Positions 8,241 to 17,037 of a DNA stretch of 64,000 bases are shown piece by piece (the first letter of the stretch is position 1; every line of letters starts with the position of its first letter). The notes under the pieces were generated by a model that searched no databases, was not told the origin of the DNA, and was given only the letters and a program-made list of their open reading frames with translations. Source of the stretch: Phaeobacter gallaeciensis (GTDB lineage: Bacteria > Pseudomonadota > Alphaproteobacteria > Rhodobacterales > Rhodobacteraceae); assembly GCF_001678945.1 (NCBI RefSeq), contig NZ_CP015124.1, positions 2,084,001 to 2,148,000 of the forward strand, given 5' to 3'. Made by a program: the position numbers and the translations under genes.

Positions 8241-9587
8241 ATGACCCAGACCCCCGAGACGCTTTGCCATGCCCTGATCGATGCCGCCCGCAAGGCAGGC
8301 GCGGATGCTGCCGATGCTATGGCCGCTGCAGGCAGTTCCCTCAGCATCGAGGTGCGCGAGGGCAGGTTGGAGCATGCCGAACGCTCCGAAGGCACCGATC
8401 TGGGATTGCGCGTCTTCCTGGGACAGCGTCAGGCGCTGGTCTCCTCCTCCGACAGCCGCCCCGAAACCATTGCCGCCATGGCCGAACGCGCCGTGGCCAT
8501 GGCCCGAGAGGCGCCCGAGGACCCCTATACCGGCCTTGCCGCACCGGATCAGTTGGCGCAGAACTGGGACCTTGCGGCGCTGGATCTGAACGACCCCACC
8601 GCCGATCCGGCCCCAGCCGCCCTGCAAGAGGATGCGCTGGCCGCCGAAGCCGCCTGTCAGGCCATCGACGGGATCAGCCAGGTGCAATCCGCAGGCGCGG
8701 GCTATGGCCGCAGCTCGGTCTATCTGGCGACCTCGAACGGGTTTTCCGGCGGCTACACCCGCACCGGCCGGTCGATTTCCTGCACCGGCATCGCGGGCAC
8801 CGGCACCGGGATGGAGCGTGATTACGACGGCGATTCCCGCACCTATCAAAGCGACCTGCGCAGTGCCGAAGAGATCGGTCGCAGCGCCGGGGAACGCACC
8901 GTGGCGCGGATGAACGCACGCAGGCCCAAGACCGGCACCTATCCGGTGCTGTTCGACGAACGGATTTCCGCATCGCTGATCGGTCATCTTCTGTCGGCGG
9001 TGAATGGCGCTGCCATCGCACGCGGCTCCTCCTGGCTGCAGGACAGTCTGGGACAGCAGGTGCTGCCCACGCATCTGTCGGTGATTGAGGATCCCCACCG
9101 CCCCCGCATTGCAGGCTCGCGCCCCTTTGACGGCGAAGGTCTGGCCACCCGCCGCCGCGCCATCGTCGAGGACGGCACCCTGACCGGCTGGACGCTGGAT
9201 CTGGCCTCGGCCCGCAAACTGGGGATGGAAAGCACCGCAAACGCCGCCCGTGGCATCGGCTCGGTGCCGTCGCCGTCGAACTGGAACGTGGCGCTGACCC
9301 AAGGCGATCAAAGCCGCGCCGATCTAATTGCGGGCATGGGGACCGGGCTGCTGGTCACCTCGCTGATCGGCTCAACCATCAATCCCAACACCGGCGATTA
9401 CTCGCGCGGCGCCTCAGGGTTCTGGGTCGAGAACGGTGCAATCGCCTATCCGGTGAACGAATGCACCATCGCGGGCAATCTGCGCGACATGCTGATGCGG
9501 ATCGTGCCTGCCAATGACGCGCGGAGCTACCTGTCCCGCGTCGTACCATCGCTGCTGGTCGAGGGGATGACGCTTGCCGGCAATTGA
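8241..9587 (+). CDS. pmbA: TldD/PmbA-family metalloprotease subunit (PmbA/TldE-like)
   Basis: A 448-residue member of the TldD/PmbA family. In E. coli TldD and TldE (PmbA) form a heterodimeric peptidase for unfolded peptides and for maturation of microcin B17 and degradation of CcdA. The N-terminal half has the family pattern SIEVREGRLEHAERSE and GLRVFLGQRQALVSSSD; the C-terminal half has GNYSRG-like GDYSRGASGFWVENG and YPVNECTIAGNL. Lack of a clear HExxxH metal site indicates the PmbA rather than the TldD partner. Start at 8241 after the terminator. It begins a four-gene run with the phosphatase, the Kdo-transferase-like gene and lpxK. Confidence 0.92.
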   Translation: MTQTPETLCHALIDAARKAGADAADAMAAAGSSLSIEVREGRLEHAERSEGTDLGLRVFLGQRQALVSSSDSRPETIAAMAERAVAMAREAPEDPYTGLAAPDQLAQNWDLAALDLNDPTADPAPAALQEDALAAEAACQAIDGISQVQSAGAGYGRSSVYLATSNGFSGGYTRTGRSISCTGIAGTGTGMERDYDGDSRTYQSDLRSAEEIGRSAGERTVARMNARRPKTGTYPVLFDERISASLIGHLLSAVNGAAIARGSSWLQDSLGQQVLPTHLSVIEDPHRPRIAGSRPFDGEGLATRRRAIVEDGTLTGWTLDLASARKLGMESTANAARGIGSVPSPSNWNVALTQGDQSRADLIAGMGTGLLVTSLIGSTINPNTGDYSRGASGFWVENGAIAYPVNECTIAGNLRDMLMRIVPANDARSYLSRVVPSLLVEGMTLAGN

Positions 9588-10413
9588 CGACGCCCAGACA
9601 GAGGAACAGGCAAAGGGCCTTACGGACCTCGAACTGCTGATCCGCGCCGCCGAGGCTGCGGGCGACATCGCCAGCCGCTACAGCGGGCCAACGGCGCGGC
9701 GCTGGGACAAGCCCGGCGGTCAGGGGCCGGTGACCGAGGCAGATCTGGCGGTGAATGCGCTGCTGGAAGAGATGCTGCCCGAGGCGCGGCCTGATTATGG
9801 CTGGCTATCCGAAGAAACCGAGGACAGCGCCGACCGGTTAAGCCGCGACAGCGTCTTCATCATCGACCCCATAGACGGCACCCGCGCCTTTGCCGAAGGC
9901 TCGCGCACCTGGGCGCATTCTCTTGCCATTGCCACCGCGGGCCGGGTCACCGCTGCGGTGATCTACCTGCCGCAGCGCGGTCTGATGTACACCGCGGCGC
10001 AAGGACAGGGAGCTGCCCGGAATGGCACCCCGATCCGCGCCTCCTCGCTGACCGATCTGGCGCTGGCCGAGGTGCTGACCGCGCGGCCCAACCTCGCCGC
10101 CGAACATTGGCGTACCCGCAATGCCCCCGGTTTCACCCGCAGCTATCGCCCGTCGCTGGCCTATCGCATGGCCAAGGTCGCAGACGGGCGCGCCGGTGCC
10201 ATGCTGACCCTGCGCCGCAGTTGGGAATGGGACATCGCCGCCGGCGATCTGATCCTGCGCGAGGCTGGCGGGCAGGCGACCGACCGTCTGGGCCAGGACC
10301 TGAGGTTCAACAATCCTGTGCCATTGCTCAATGGGGTGGTGGCCGGACCTCCGGCCCTGCATAAGGAGCTGATCGAGGCGCTGGACCCCGACGGCCCCGG
10401 CATTGCAAGCTGA
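9574..10413 (+). CDS. Inositol monophosphatase / 3'(2'),5'-bisphosphate nucleotidase family (CysQ-like)
   Basis: A 279-residue metal-dependent phosphatase. The lithium-sensitive phosphatase motifs are complete: WLSEET, IDPIDGTRAF and WEWDIAAGDLILREAGG. Members hydrolyse inositol phosphate, 3'-phosphoadenosine 5'-phosphate or related small phosphates; which one applies here is not clear. No ATG lies near the N-terminus; the best start is TTG at 9574, with GAGGGG 8 bases upstream, inside the last codons of pmbA (14-base overlap). This implies translational coupling with pmbA. Confidence 0.88.
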   Translation: MPAIDDAQTEEQAKGLTDLELLIRAAEAAGDIASRYSGPTARRWDKPGGQGPVTEADLAVNALLEEMLPEARPDYGWLSEETEDSADRLSRDSVFIIDPIDGTRAFAEGSRTWAHSLAIATAGRVTAAVIYLPQRGLMYTAAQGQGAARNGTPIRASSLTDLALAEVLTARPNLAAEHWRTRNAPGFTRSYRPSLAYRMAKVADGRAGAMLTLRRSWEWDIAAGDLILREAGGQATDRLGQDLRFNNPVPLLNGVVAGPPALHKELIEALDPDGPGIAS

Positions 10414-10458
10414 TCCGGACGTTACGGTCCGACCACACCGGTTGCCCGCGACACGCAG

Positions 10459-11688
10459 ATGAATTTTTGGACGCCCCATATGCCCAGCCGCAGCTCCCGC
10501 CCCGTATCAAGGACGGTTACCAGCACTGACCTGCCTCCGCGCCCGGAGGGGGAAGTGCTGTGGGTGCATGCGACCAGCACCGAACGCTACATGGCCCTCT
10601 GCGATGTCGGAAACCGGCTTAAGACGGCGCGGCCGGATCTGTCGGTTCTCGCCACCTGGGAGCCGGACATGGCGCCCCCGCCCGAGGCCGAAGGCTGCGA
10701 TATCGCTGCGGGCCACCTGCCCCCTGACAGCCCGACGGATGTGCGCGCCTTTCTGGCCCTCTGGCGCCCGGATTTCTGCATCTGGTCCGGCGGACGACTG
10801 CGCCGCGTCCTGCTGCGGCACATGCGCGAACAACGCATCGACGCGCTGCTGGTCGACCTGACGGAAAAGGAACTGCCGAGCCGCACCAGTCGCTGGCTGC
10901 CCGATCAGCGCCGCCGCATGCTGGATGGCTTCGCTGCGATCCTGACTCCCGATGCCGAGGTCCAGAGCCAGTTGCAGCGCACCGGCATTTCGCCGGACAA
11001 GCTGCAGATGGCCGGACGTTTGCGGATCTCGACCTCACCGCCCGGCTGCAACGACGAGGAACTGACCGAGTTGCAAGGGGTGCTTGGCAGCCGTCCCGTC
11101 TGGCTGGCGGCGCAAGTGCGCCCGGACGAATTGCCGATGGTGCTGGAGGCACACAGGATCGCTCTGCGGCTGTTGCACCGGCTGATCCTTGTGCTGTCAC
11201 CGGACAGCTATGGTGGCCTCAATGAATGTCGCGCCGCCCTGAAGGACAGCGGGCTGCAATATGCCGATTGGGACGCCGGGGATGAACCGGACGACTACAC
11301 GCAGGTTCTGCTGGCGGACAAGGACGACCTTGGCCTCTGGTATCGGCTGGCGCCTGTCTGCCTGATGGCGGGCAGTCTGCACCGAGGCCGTGAGGGTCAT
11401 TCGCCTCTGGACGCCGCCGCGCTCGGCTCGGCCATTCTGCACGGTCCCGGCACCGTGCGGCATCAGGAGATTTATGCCCAGCTGGCGAATTGCGGCGCTG
11501 CCGAATGCGTCTACACACCTCAGGAGTTGGCCGAAATGGTACTGCACCTGTCGGCCCCCGATATGGCGGCGGAAATGGCATTGGCAGGTTGGGAAGCCGT
11601 CACAGAGGGCGCAGCGATGACTGATCAGCTGATCGACCGGGTGCAGGATCTGCTCGACCTGAGGGAGGAGCGTAATGCGGCCTCCTGA
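10459..11688 (+). CDS. Divergent Kdo-transferase-like (WaaA/KdtA family) glycosyltransferase
   Basis: A 409-residue protein that overlaps lpxK by 14 bases, the usual neighbour of Kdo transferase genes. The C-terminal half keeps the family pattern [20 protein letters not shown], equivalent to GGSLxxxGGHNPLExAA of WaaA. The N-terminal half is divergent: the usual VSVGE with its catalytic Glu is replaced by ATSTERY, and the METELWPN segment by WSGGRLRR. It has no obvious N-terminal membrane anchor. It may be a second, altered Kdo or other sugar transferase acting on lipid A, or a partly inactive paralogue. Confidence 0.75.
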   Translation: MNFWTPHMPSRSSRPVSRTVTSTDLPPRPEGEVLWVHATSTERYMALCDVGNRLKTARPDLSVLATWEPDMAPPPEAEGCDIAAGHLPPDSPTDVRAFLALWRPDFCIWSGGRLRRVLLRHMREQRIDALLVDLTEKELPSRTSRWLPDQRRRMLDGFAAILTPDAEVQSQLQRTGISPDKLQMAGRLRISTSPPGCNDEELTELQGVLGSRPVWLAAQVRPDELPMVLEAHRIALRLLHRLILVLSPDSYGGLNECRAALKDSGLQYADWDAGDEPDDYTQVLLADKDDLGLWYRLAPVCLMAGSLHRGREGHSPLDAAALGSAILHGPGTVRHQEIYAQLANCGAAECVYTPQELAEMVLHLSAPDMAAEMALAGWEAVTEGAAMTDQLIDRVQDLLDLREERNAAS

Positions 11689-12679
11689 GTTCTGGAACAA
11701 GGCGCCCGGCGCCTTTGATCTGCGCGCCATCCTGCTGGCGCCGCTGGGCCGTCTATATGGCGCGGTGACCCGCTCCCGGCTTGCCAAGGGCACGCCAGCG
11801 AAGGTCGACGTGCCGGTGATCTGCGTCGGCAACCTCAATGCTGGCGGCACCGGCAAGACGCCGACGGTGATCTGGCTGATCGAGACCCTGCGCGCCATGG
11901 GGCACGACCCGCATGTGGTCAGCCGCGGCTATGGCGGCACGCTGATTGGCCCCGAAGAGGTCATTCCCGCCCGCCACAAGGCCTCGCAAACCGGGGATGA
12001 GCCGCTGTTGCTGGCCGCCTTTGCCAATGTCTGGGTGGCCCGCGACCGCGCCGCCGGGGCACGCGCCGCTGCAGCTGCCGGGGCGACGGTGATCCTGCTG
12101 GACGACGGGTTTCAGAACCCAAGCCTGGCCAAGGATCTGTCACTGGTGGTGGTGGATGCGGCACGGGGCTTCGGCAATGGCCGCTGCCTGCCCGCCGGGC
12201 CGCTGCGCGAACCGGTGGCCGAAGGTCTGGCGCGCGCCGATGCCGTCTTGTCCATCGGCGCTCCTGCGGCGCAAGAGAAGTTCGCCCGCCTCTGGGGTGC
12301 GGCGCTGGGGGGGCTGCCACATGTCTCGGCCCATCTGGCGCCTTTGCAAACCGGTATGCCCTGGCAGGGCACCCGGGTTCTGGCCTTTGCCGGCATTGGC
12401 TATCCGCAGAAATTCTTTGATACATTGCGCACTCTTGGCGCCGATCTGGCCCGGGCCGAGGCGCTGGACGATCACCAAAGCCTGCCAACGGCGCTTTTGA
12501 CCCGGCTCGAATCCGATGCAAAGGCACTGAACGCGCAACTGGTCACCACCGAAAAGGACGCCGTGCGCCTGCCCGCCAGTTTCCGCCACAAGGTGATCAC
12601 CCTGCCGGTGCGGCTTGAGATTGCAGAGGCGGACCCTTTGACGGACATGCTGAAACGGGCGGCACCGCCACCGCCCTAA
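11675..12679 (+). CDS. lpxK: Tetraacyldisaccharide 4'-kinase
   Basis: A 334-residue LpxK, which phosphorylates the 4' position of the lipid A disaccharide at the inner face of the cytoplasmic membrane. An N-terminal hydrophobic segment (residues about 17-35) anchors it; the P-loop GGTGKT is at residues 57-62 and is followed by the LDDGFQ motif with the catalytic Asp pair. The C-terminal [10 protein letters not shown] segment is also typical. It closes the pmbA-lpxK run and overlaps the preceding transferase-like gene, so these two are likely to act in the same lipid A/core pathway. Confidence 0.95.
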   Translation: MRPPEFWNKAPGAFDLRAILLAPLGRLYGAVTRSRLAKGTPAKVDVPVICVGNLNAGGTGKTPTVIWLIETLRAMGHDPHVVSRGYGGTLIGPEEVIPARHKASQTGDEPLLLAAFANVWVARDRAAGARAAAAAGATVILLDDGFQNPSLAKDLSLVVVDAARGFGNGRCLPAGPLREPVAEGLARADAVLSIGAPAAQEKFARLWGAALGGLPHVSAHLAPLQTGMPWQGTRVLAFAGIGYPQKFFDTLRTLGADLARAEALDDHQSLPTALLTRLESDAKALNAQLVTTEKDAVRLPASFRHKVITLPVRLEIAEADPLTDMLKRAAPPPP

Positions 12680-12795
12680 CCACGAAAAGAAGAGGCTATG
12701 TCAGAAAATCGTGCTGGTCATCTCTGCGGACGAAGTGGCCATTGCTTTCCTGACGGTTTCTGCGAAGACCAACCGATCCAACAATGGAGGCGATG

Positions 12796-13275
12796 ATGAA
12801 AATGTCCGGCACATTCTATCTGGCAAACGCATTTGGCATTATTGTCGCCTCTATCGCCCATGCCGCCGATCCAGCGGACCTCGGGGGCTTCATGTTGGGG
12901 AGTTCATTGGAAGCCGCGCAAAACCATGCGCGCGCACAGGAATGGAAACTCGTGCCGCTTTCAGACAATCTGCCTGGAACGTGGACTGTCGAAGGCGCGA
13001 ACCTTTCCCTGTTTGTTTGCAACGGGGTGGTCTCTTCGGTCTCCGAGACCCTGGAAGGCGACTTCGAACAGTTCGCGGCTCTCGTTTTCTCGATGCAACT
13101 CGAGTTTGGTCAGCCCGATGTCCAGATCCTCAGCTATCGTTCAAGCATCGGGGTCATATCGACGATTGATGCACGTTTTGACATAGCTGGCGGAGGTGCC
13201 TCCGTCCAACTTCAAAGCCTCGGCGGAGACCGCACGTTCTCCGCAAATCATTGGATAGAAACCGAGTGCCAATGA
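12796..13275 (+). CDS. Hypothetical secreted protein
   Basis: A 159-residue protein of unknown function with an N-terminal signal peptide (hydrophobic stretch through about residue 19, cleavage near AHA-ADP). The mature part has the opening DLGGFMLGSSLEAAQ, a pattern of small periplasmic proteins that begin with a G-x-x-LG-S motif, and a pair of cysteines (one mid-protein, one near the C-terminus) that could form a disulfide. GGAGG lies 5 bases before the chosen ATG at 12796. Codon use is less GC-biased than in the neighbours, which may mean recent acquisition. No operon partner; a bidirectional terminator follows. Confidence 0.6.
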   Translation: MKMSGTFYLANAFGIIVASIAHAADPADLGGFMLGSSLEAAQNHARAQEWKLVPLSDNLPGTWTVEGANLSLFVCNGVVSSVSETLEGDFEQFAALVFSMQLEFGQPDVQILSYRSSIGVISTIDARFDIAGGGASVQLQSLGGDRTFSANHWIETECQ

Positions 13276-13354
13276 CGGCTGCTGATAATGGCTCGGAGTG
13301 AACGGCCGCGAAGGACTCACAGCGAATCAACGTGATTTTCTGATTTGACCAATG

Positions 13355-13384
13355 AAAAACCCGGCCACATCGGACCGGGTTTTC
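13355..13384. terminator. Bidirectional terminator between hypothetical gene and dsbA-like gene
   Basis: AAAACCCGG and CCGGGTTTT form a stem with a 10-base loop. The A-run on one side and T-run on the other allow termination from both strands, which fits its place between two convergent genes. Confidence 0.85.
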
Positions 13385-13409
13385 TGTTCGCGTGGATCCG
13401 GAAGCGGGA

Positions 13410-14081
13410 TCAGCCGTCCAGTTCGGCGTCGATCAGCGCCTTGAAGGACTCATAGGACTGGTTCTCGATCTTCTTGCCGTTCAGCACGAAGGACGGCGTC
13501 GCGGTCACGTCGTGCTCTTCTGCGTTTTCCTGATACCAGGTCACCAGGGTCTGCGCCTTGGTGCCATCCTGCAGGCAGGCTTCCAGCTGATCGTTCTCAA
13601 GCCCGGCGAGGCGGCCGATCTTGCGCAGCGCGTCGACGATCTCGGTGGCGCCACCGGCACGGGCCCAGTCGGACTGCTCCTTGAAGATCAGATCGGTCAT
13701 GCCAAAGAATTTCTCGGGACCAGCGCAGCGCGCGATCATCGAAGCCCAGAGACCATAGCGGTCAAAGTAGACCTCGCGGTAGATGAACTTCACCTTGCCG
13801 GTGTCGATATATTCCTCTTTCAGCTTCTTGTAGGGGCCCGTGTGGAAGTTGGCACAATGCGGGCAGGTGTAAGAAGCGTATTCGATCAGGGTCACCGGAG
13901 CGTCCTCGGCGCCCTGCACCATTTCGGTGATGGTCGAGGTGTCGACCTCGGCGTCCTGGGCATAGGCGGCCCCAATCAGCGGGTTTTCGGGCAGCCGGTT
14001 TTGGCCACTCAGCCCAGAGATGGCATAGGCGCCGGCAGCGACAGCCACCACGGCAAAGACACCAGACATAAGACGGGTCAT
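13410..14081 (-). CDS. DsbA-family thiol:disulfide oxidoreductase
   Basis: A 223-residue periplasmic thioredoxin-fold protein with an N-terminal signal or anchor (AVVAVAAGAYAISGL) and the redox motif CPHC at residues 73-76. The DsbA-like helical insertion (about 110-170) and the cis-proline segment TATPSFVLNG follow, so it should oxidise or isomerise protein disulfides in the periplasm. The third cysteine pair (ARCAG and EACLQ) is common in alphaproteobacterial DsbA-like proteins. The ATG overlaps the stop of the upstream DciA-like gene by 4 bases. Confidence 0.9.
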   Translation of the reverse strand: MTRLMSGVFAVVAVAAGAYAISGLSGQNRLPENPLIGAAYAQDAEVDTSTITEMVQGAEDAPVTLIEYASYTCPHCANFHTGPYKKLKEEYIDTGKVKFIYREVYFDRYGLWASMIARCAGPEKFFGMTDLIFKEQSDWARAGGATEIVDALRKIGRLAGLENDQLEACLQDGTKAQTLVTWYQENAEEHDVTATPSFVLNGKKIENQSYESFKALIDAELDG

Positions 14082-14605
14082 TCATACCCCTTTCGAATTG
14101 TTTTCTGTTTTGTCAGAACGTTGCGCCCCAGCCGTTCCAGCGCGGCGCGCAACTCTTCGTTTCCCACCCCTTCGGCCGCCGCGGCGGCCTCGGATACGGC
14201 CTGTGGATCAGGCCGCAGCGGGGTGTTTTCCTTGGGTGCGTATTTGAACGAGACCTGACCGTCGGAAAACCCGATCGGCGCGGTCTGGGTGATCAGCACC
14301 TTGGAAATCGCATTGTAGCCATAGACCGCGTTCACCTTTTCGCGCAGCCGTTCCTTCTGCATCTCAAGCATCGGCGCATTGGCCCCGGTGGTCAGCACCG
14401 TCAGCGTTGCTCCGAAAGAACTGCGGCCATAGCCAACCTTGACCGGCCGGGCCATTGCCGCCAGATCGGCCCCGACGATCTCTTCCCAATGGGTCAAAAG
14501 GCGCGACACCGCAAAGCCCCGACTTTCGCCAGCCTTGCGGATCTGGTCGTTCAAAAGCTTGGAAGTCCGTGCGAACCCGCGTGTGCTGCTGCGCCTGAAT
14601 GCCAT
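14078..14605 (-). CDS. DUF721/DciA-like protein
   Basis: A 175-residue protein of the DUF721 family. Residues about 10-115 carry the DUF721 pattern: LLNDQIRKAGESRGF, then LLTHWEEIVG and a nucleic-acid-binding-like beta region LTVLTTGAN. DciA, a member of this family, loads the replicative helicase in bacteria lacking DnaC; whether this protein does so is an inference. The C-terminal 60 residues are low-complexity and specific to the group. Co-translated with the DsbA-like gene; divergent from mutY across a spacer of about 85 bases that must hold both promoters. Confidence 0.8.
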   Translation of the reverse strand: MAFRRSSTRGFARTSKLLNDQIRKAGESRGFAVSRLLTHWEEIVGADLAAMARPVKVGYGRSSFGATLTVLTTGANAPMLEMQKERLREKVNAVYGYNAISKVLITQTAPIGFSDGQVSFKYAPKENTPLRPDPQAVSEAAAAAEGVGNEELRAALERLGRNVLTKQKTIRKGYE

Positions 14606-14689
14606 AACTGTGGTTTTGCGTGACTGACCGCCCTATTGTAAAGGGTCCGTTTGCAGGGGCCAGAAAAAGGCAGGAACCGGGAGTAAACT

Positions 14690-15769
14690 ATGCGTGATCT
14701 GAATGCGGATCCAGGCGGGCTCAGCCGCGATATCCTGGACTGGTACGACCGGCAGGCGCGGGACATGCCCTGGCGCACCGGCCCGGCAGACCGCGCCGCC
14801 GGGGTGCGGCCCGACCCCTATCGTGTCTGGCTGAGCGAGGTGATGTTGCAGCAGACCACCGTGGCCGCCGTGACCGACTATTTTCAGCGCTTCACCGCCC
14901 GCTGGCCCCGGGTCGAGGACCTTGCCGCGGCCGAGGATGCCGACGTAATGGCGGAATGGGCGGGCCTTGGCTACTACGCCCGCGCCCGCAACCTGCTGAA
15001 ATGCGCCCGGGTGGTGGCGCAGGAGCTGGATGGCACCTTTCCCGACAGCTATGAGGCGCTGCTGAAACTGCCGGGGATCGGCCCCTATACGGCGGCGGCC
15101 ATCGCCTCGATCGCATTCGACCGCCCCGAAACCGTTCTGGATGGCAATGTGGAGCGGGTGATGGCGCGGCTGCATGATATTCACGAGCCGCTGCCGGGAT
15201 CAAAACCGCTGCTGAAGGACCGCGCCGCCGAGCTGACCCCTGAGGTCCGTCCCGGCTGCTATGCACAGGCGGTGATGGATCTGGGCGCCACCATCTGCAC
15301 CCCGAAATCGCCCGCCTGCGGCATCTGCCCCTGGCGGGAGCCCTGCGCTGCGCGAATCGCAGGCACCGCGCCTGAATTGCCAAAGAAGACACCGAAGAAA
15401 GCCAAACCCACCCGTCACGGCATCGTCTATCTGGCGCGCAGCAGCGCCGGGGACTGGCTGCTGGAGCGGCGACCGGACAAGGGGCTTTTGGGCGGGATGC
15501 TGGGCTGGCCCGGCCCGGAATGGGGCGAGTCGCCCCAGCCTGCGCCGCCGTTTGACGCGGATTGGCAGGATCTCGGCGCCGAGGTGCGCCATACCTTCAC
15601 CCATTTCCACCTGATCCTGCGGGTGATGGTGGCAGAGCTGCCTGAGGGGTTTGCACCCGCCGAGCAACAGGAGATCATCACCCGACACGCGTTCCGCCCC
15701 TCGGACCTGCCGACGGCGATGCGCAAGGCCTTTGACCTGTGGCGTGGCGGGCAGACCGGCGGCGACTGA
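14690..15769 (+). CDS. mutY: A/G-specific adenine glycosylase
   Basis: A 359-residue MutY, which removes adenine mispaired with 8-oxoguanine. The catalytic Glu lies in SEVMLQQTTV, the helix-hairpin-helix in LPGIGPYTAAAI, and the catalytic Asp in VLDGNVERV. Four cysteines spaced C-x6-C-x2-C-x5-C (CTPKSPACGICPWREPC) bind the [4Fe-4S] cluster. The C-terminal NUDIX-like domain (about 235-355) recognises oxoG. Length and domain order are normal. It runs with alkB on the same strand with about 75 bases between the genes. Confidence 0.96.
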   Translation: MRDLNADPGGLSRDILDWYDRQARDMPWRTGPADRAAGVRPDPYRVWLSEVMLQQTTVAAVTDYFQRFTARWPRVEDLAAAEDADVMAEWAGLGYYARARNLLKCARVVAQELDGTFPDSYEALLKLPGIGPYTAAAIASIAFDRPETVLDGNVERVMARLHDIHEPLPGSKPLLKDRAAELTPEVRPGCYAQAVMDLGATICTPKSPACGICPWREPCAARIAGTAPELPKKTPKKAKPTRHGIVYLARSSAGDWLLERRPDKGLLGGMLGWPGPEWGESPQPAPPFDADWQDLGAEVRHTFTHFHLILRVMVAELPEGFAPAEQQEIITRHAFRPSDLPTAMRKAFDLWRGGQTGGD

Positions 15770-15846
15770 GGCCATTCGACCTCTTGGGTTTGGGCCGGAC
15801 CCGGCATAGGGTTTTCCCATCGCGCCATACTTTGGGAGTGCTCACG

Positions 15847-16992
15847 ATGATCGCCGCCAAGATCGCCCCGGAAACCCTGAGCCGCTGGCAATCGGCCCTG
15901 CCGTTCTGGCTGTCCTTCCTGCTGGTGCCGCTGTTGTGGTTTTCCGCTATCATGGGTGGCTGGTGGGTACTGCTGACGCCGCTGGTGACATGGTATCTCT
16001 TTGCCGTGCTCGACGGGGTTTTCGGCCTCAACCTCGACAATGCCGACCCGATGACGCCCGAGGAGGATCTGCGCTGGTACAGCATGCTGACCATCGCCTG
16101 GGTGCCGATCCAGTTCCTGACGCTGTTTGGCCTGATCTTCTACGTGGCGGGCAGTGAAACGCTGAACGGGCTGGAAAAATTCGGCATCTTCTTTGGCATG
16201 GGCGTGGTCAGCGGCACCGTGGGCATCAACTACAGTCACGAGCTGATGCACCAGCGCAGCAGGGCGGAACGCTGGCTGGCCGATATCCTGCTGGCGATGG
16301 TGCTCTACTCGCATTTCCGCTCCGAACACCTGCTGGTGCATCACCGCTATGTCGGCACGCCGCGCGATCCTGTCACGGCGCGCTACAACGAAGGTTTCCA
16401 CCGCTTTTATCCCCGGGTGCTGCGGCAATGCTGGCAATCCGCTTTTCGCGCCGAAAAGGAAAAACTGGCCAAAAAAGACCGCCCCTGGAGCGATCCGGCC
16501 AATCCGTTCTTCCGCTACTGGGCGCTACAGGCGGCCATGCTGGTGCTGGCGGTTCTGCTGGGCGGGTTTGGCGGATTGGTGCTGTTTTTGGTGCAGGCGG
16601 GCGTCGCCATCTGGCAGCTGGAGCTCGTCAATTACGTCGAACACTACGGGCTGACCCGCAAACATCTGGGAGGCGGCAAATACGAACCGGTGCGCCCCTG
16701 CCATTCCTGGAACGCTGCGCATAAGGCGTCAAACTGGCTGCTGATCAATCTGCAACGCCATTCCGATCACCACTATAAACCCGACCGGCGCTTCCCGCTG
16801 CTCCAGAACTATACCGAGGCAGACGCGCCGCAACTGCCCTATGGCTATCCGGTGATGACGGTGGCGGCGATGATCCCGCCCCTTTGGCGCCGGGTGATGA
16901 ACCCGCGCGTACGCCACTGGCGCCAGATGTATTATCCGGAAATCACCGACTGGACGGCCTACAACAAGGCGCGCAACCCGATGCCCCGCTAA
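15847..16992 (+). CDS. alkB: Alkane 1-monooxygenase (AlkB-type membrane diiron hydroxylase)
   Basis: A 381-residue integral membrane hydroxylase with about six hydrophobic segments. The histidine boxes of the AlkB family are present in order: HELMHQ, EHLLVHHRYVG, then the NYVEHYGL motif and LQRHSDHHYKPDRRF. These bind the two irons that activate O2 for terminal hydroxylation of alkanes. No rubredoxin or rubredoxin reductase gene is adjacent, so electrons must come from elsewhere. Start at 15847, with GGGAG about 10 bases upstream; the longer frame overlaps mutY and adds an arginine-rich stretch. The second box differs from the usual EHNxGHH, so the substrate range is uncertain. Confidence 0.9.
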   Translation: MIAAKIAPETLSRWQSALPFWLSFLLVPLLWFSAIMGGWWVLLTPLVTWYLFAVLDGVFGLNLDNADPMTPEEDLRWYSMLTIAWVPIQFLTLFGLIFYVAGSETLNGLEKFGIFFGMGVVSGTVGINYSHELMHQRSRAERWLADILLAMVLYSHFRSEHLLVHHRYVGTPRDPVTARYNEGFHRFYPRVLRQCWQSAFRAEKEKLAKKDRPWSDPANPFFRYWALQAAMLVLAVLLGGFGGLVLFLVQAGVAIWQLELVNYVEHYGLTRKHLGGGKYEPVRPCHSWNAAHKASNWLLINLQRHSDHHYKPDRRFPLLQNYTEADAPQLPYGYPVMTVAAMIPPLWRRVMNPRVRHWRQMYYPEITDWTAYNKARNPMPR

Positions 16993-17037
16993 CGAGGCTG
17001 CTGTCGCCGGGGCCACAAAAATCCCGGTGCACGCGGC

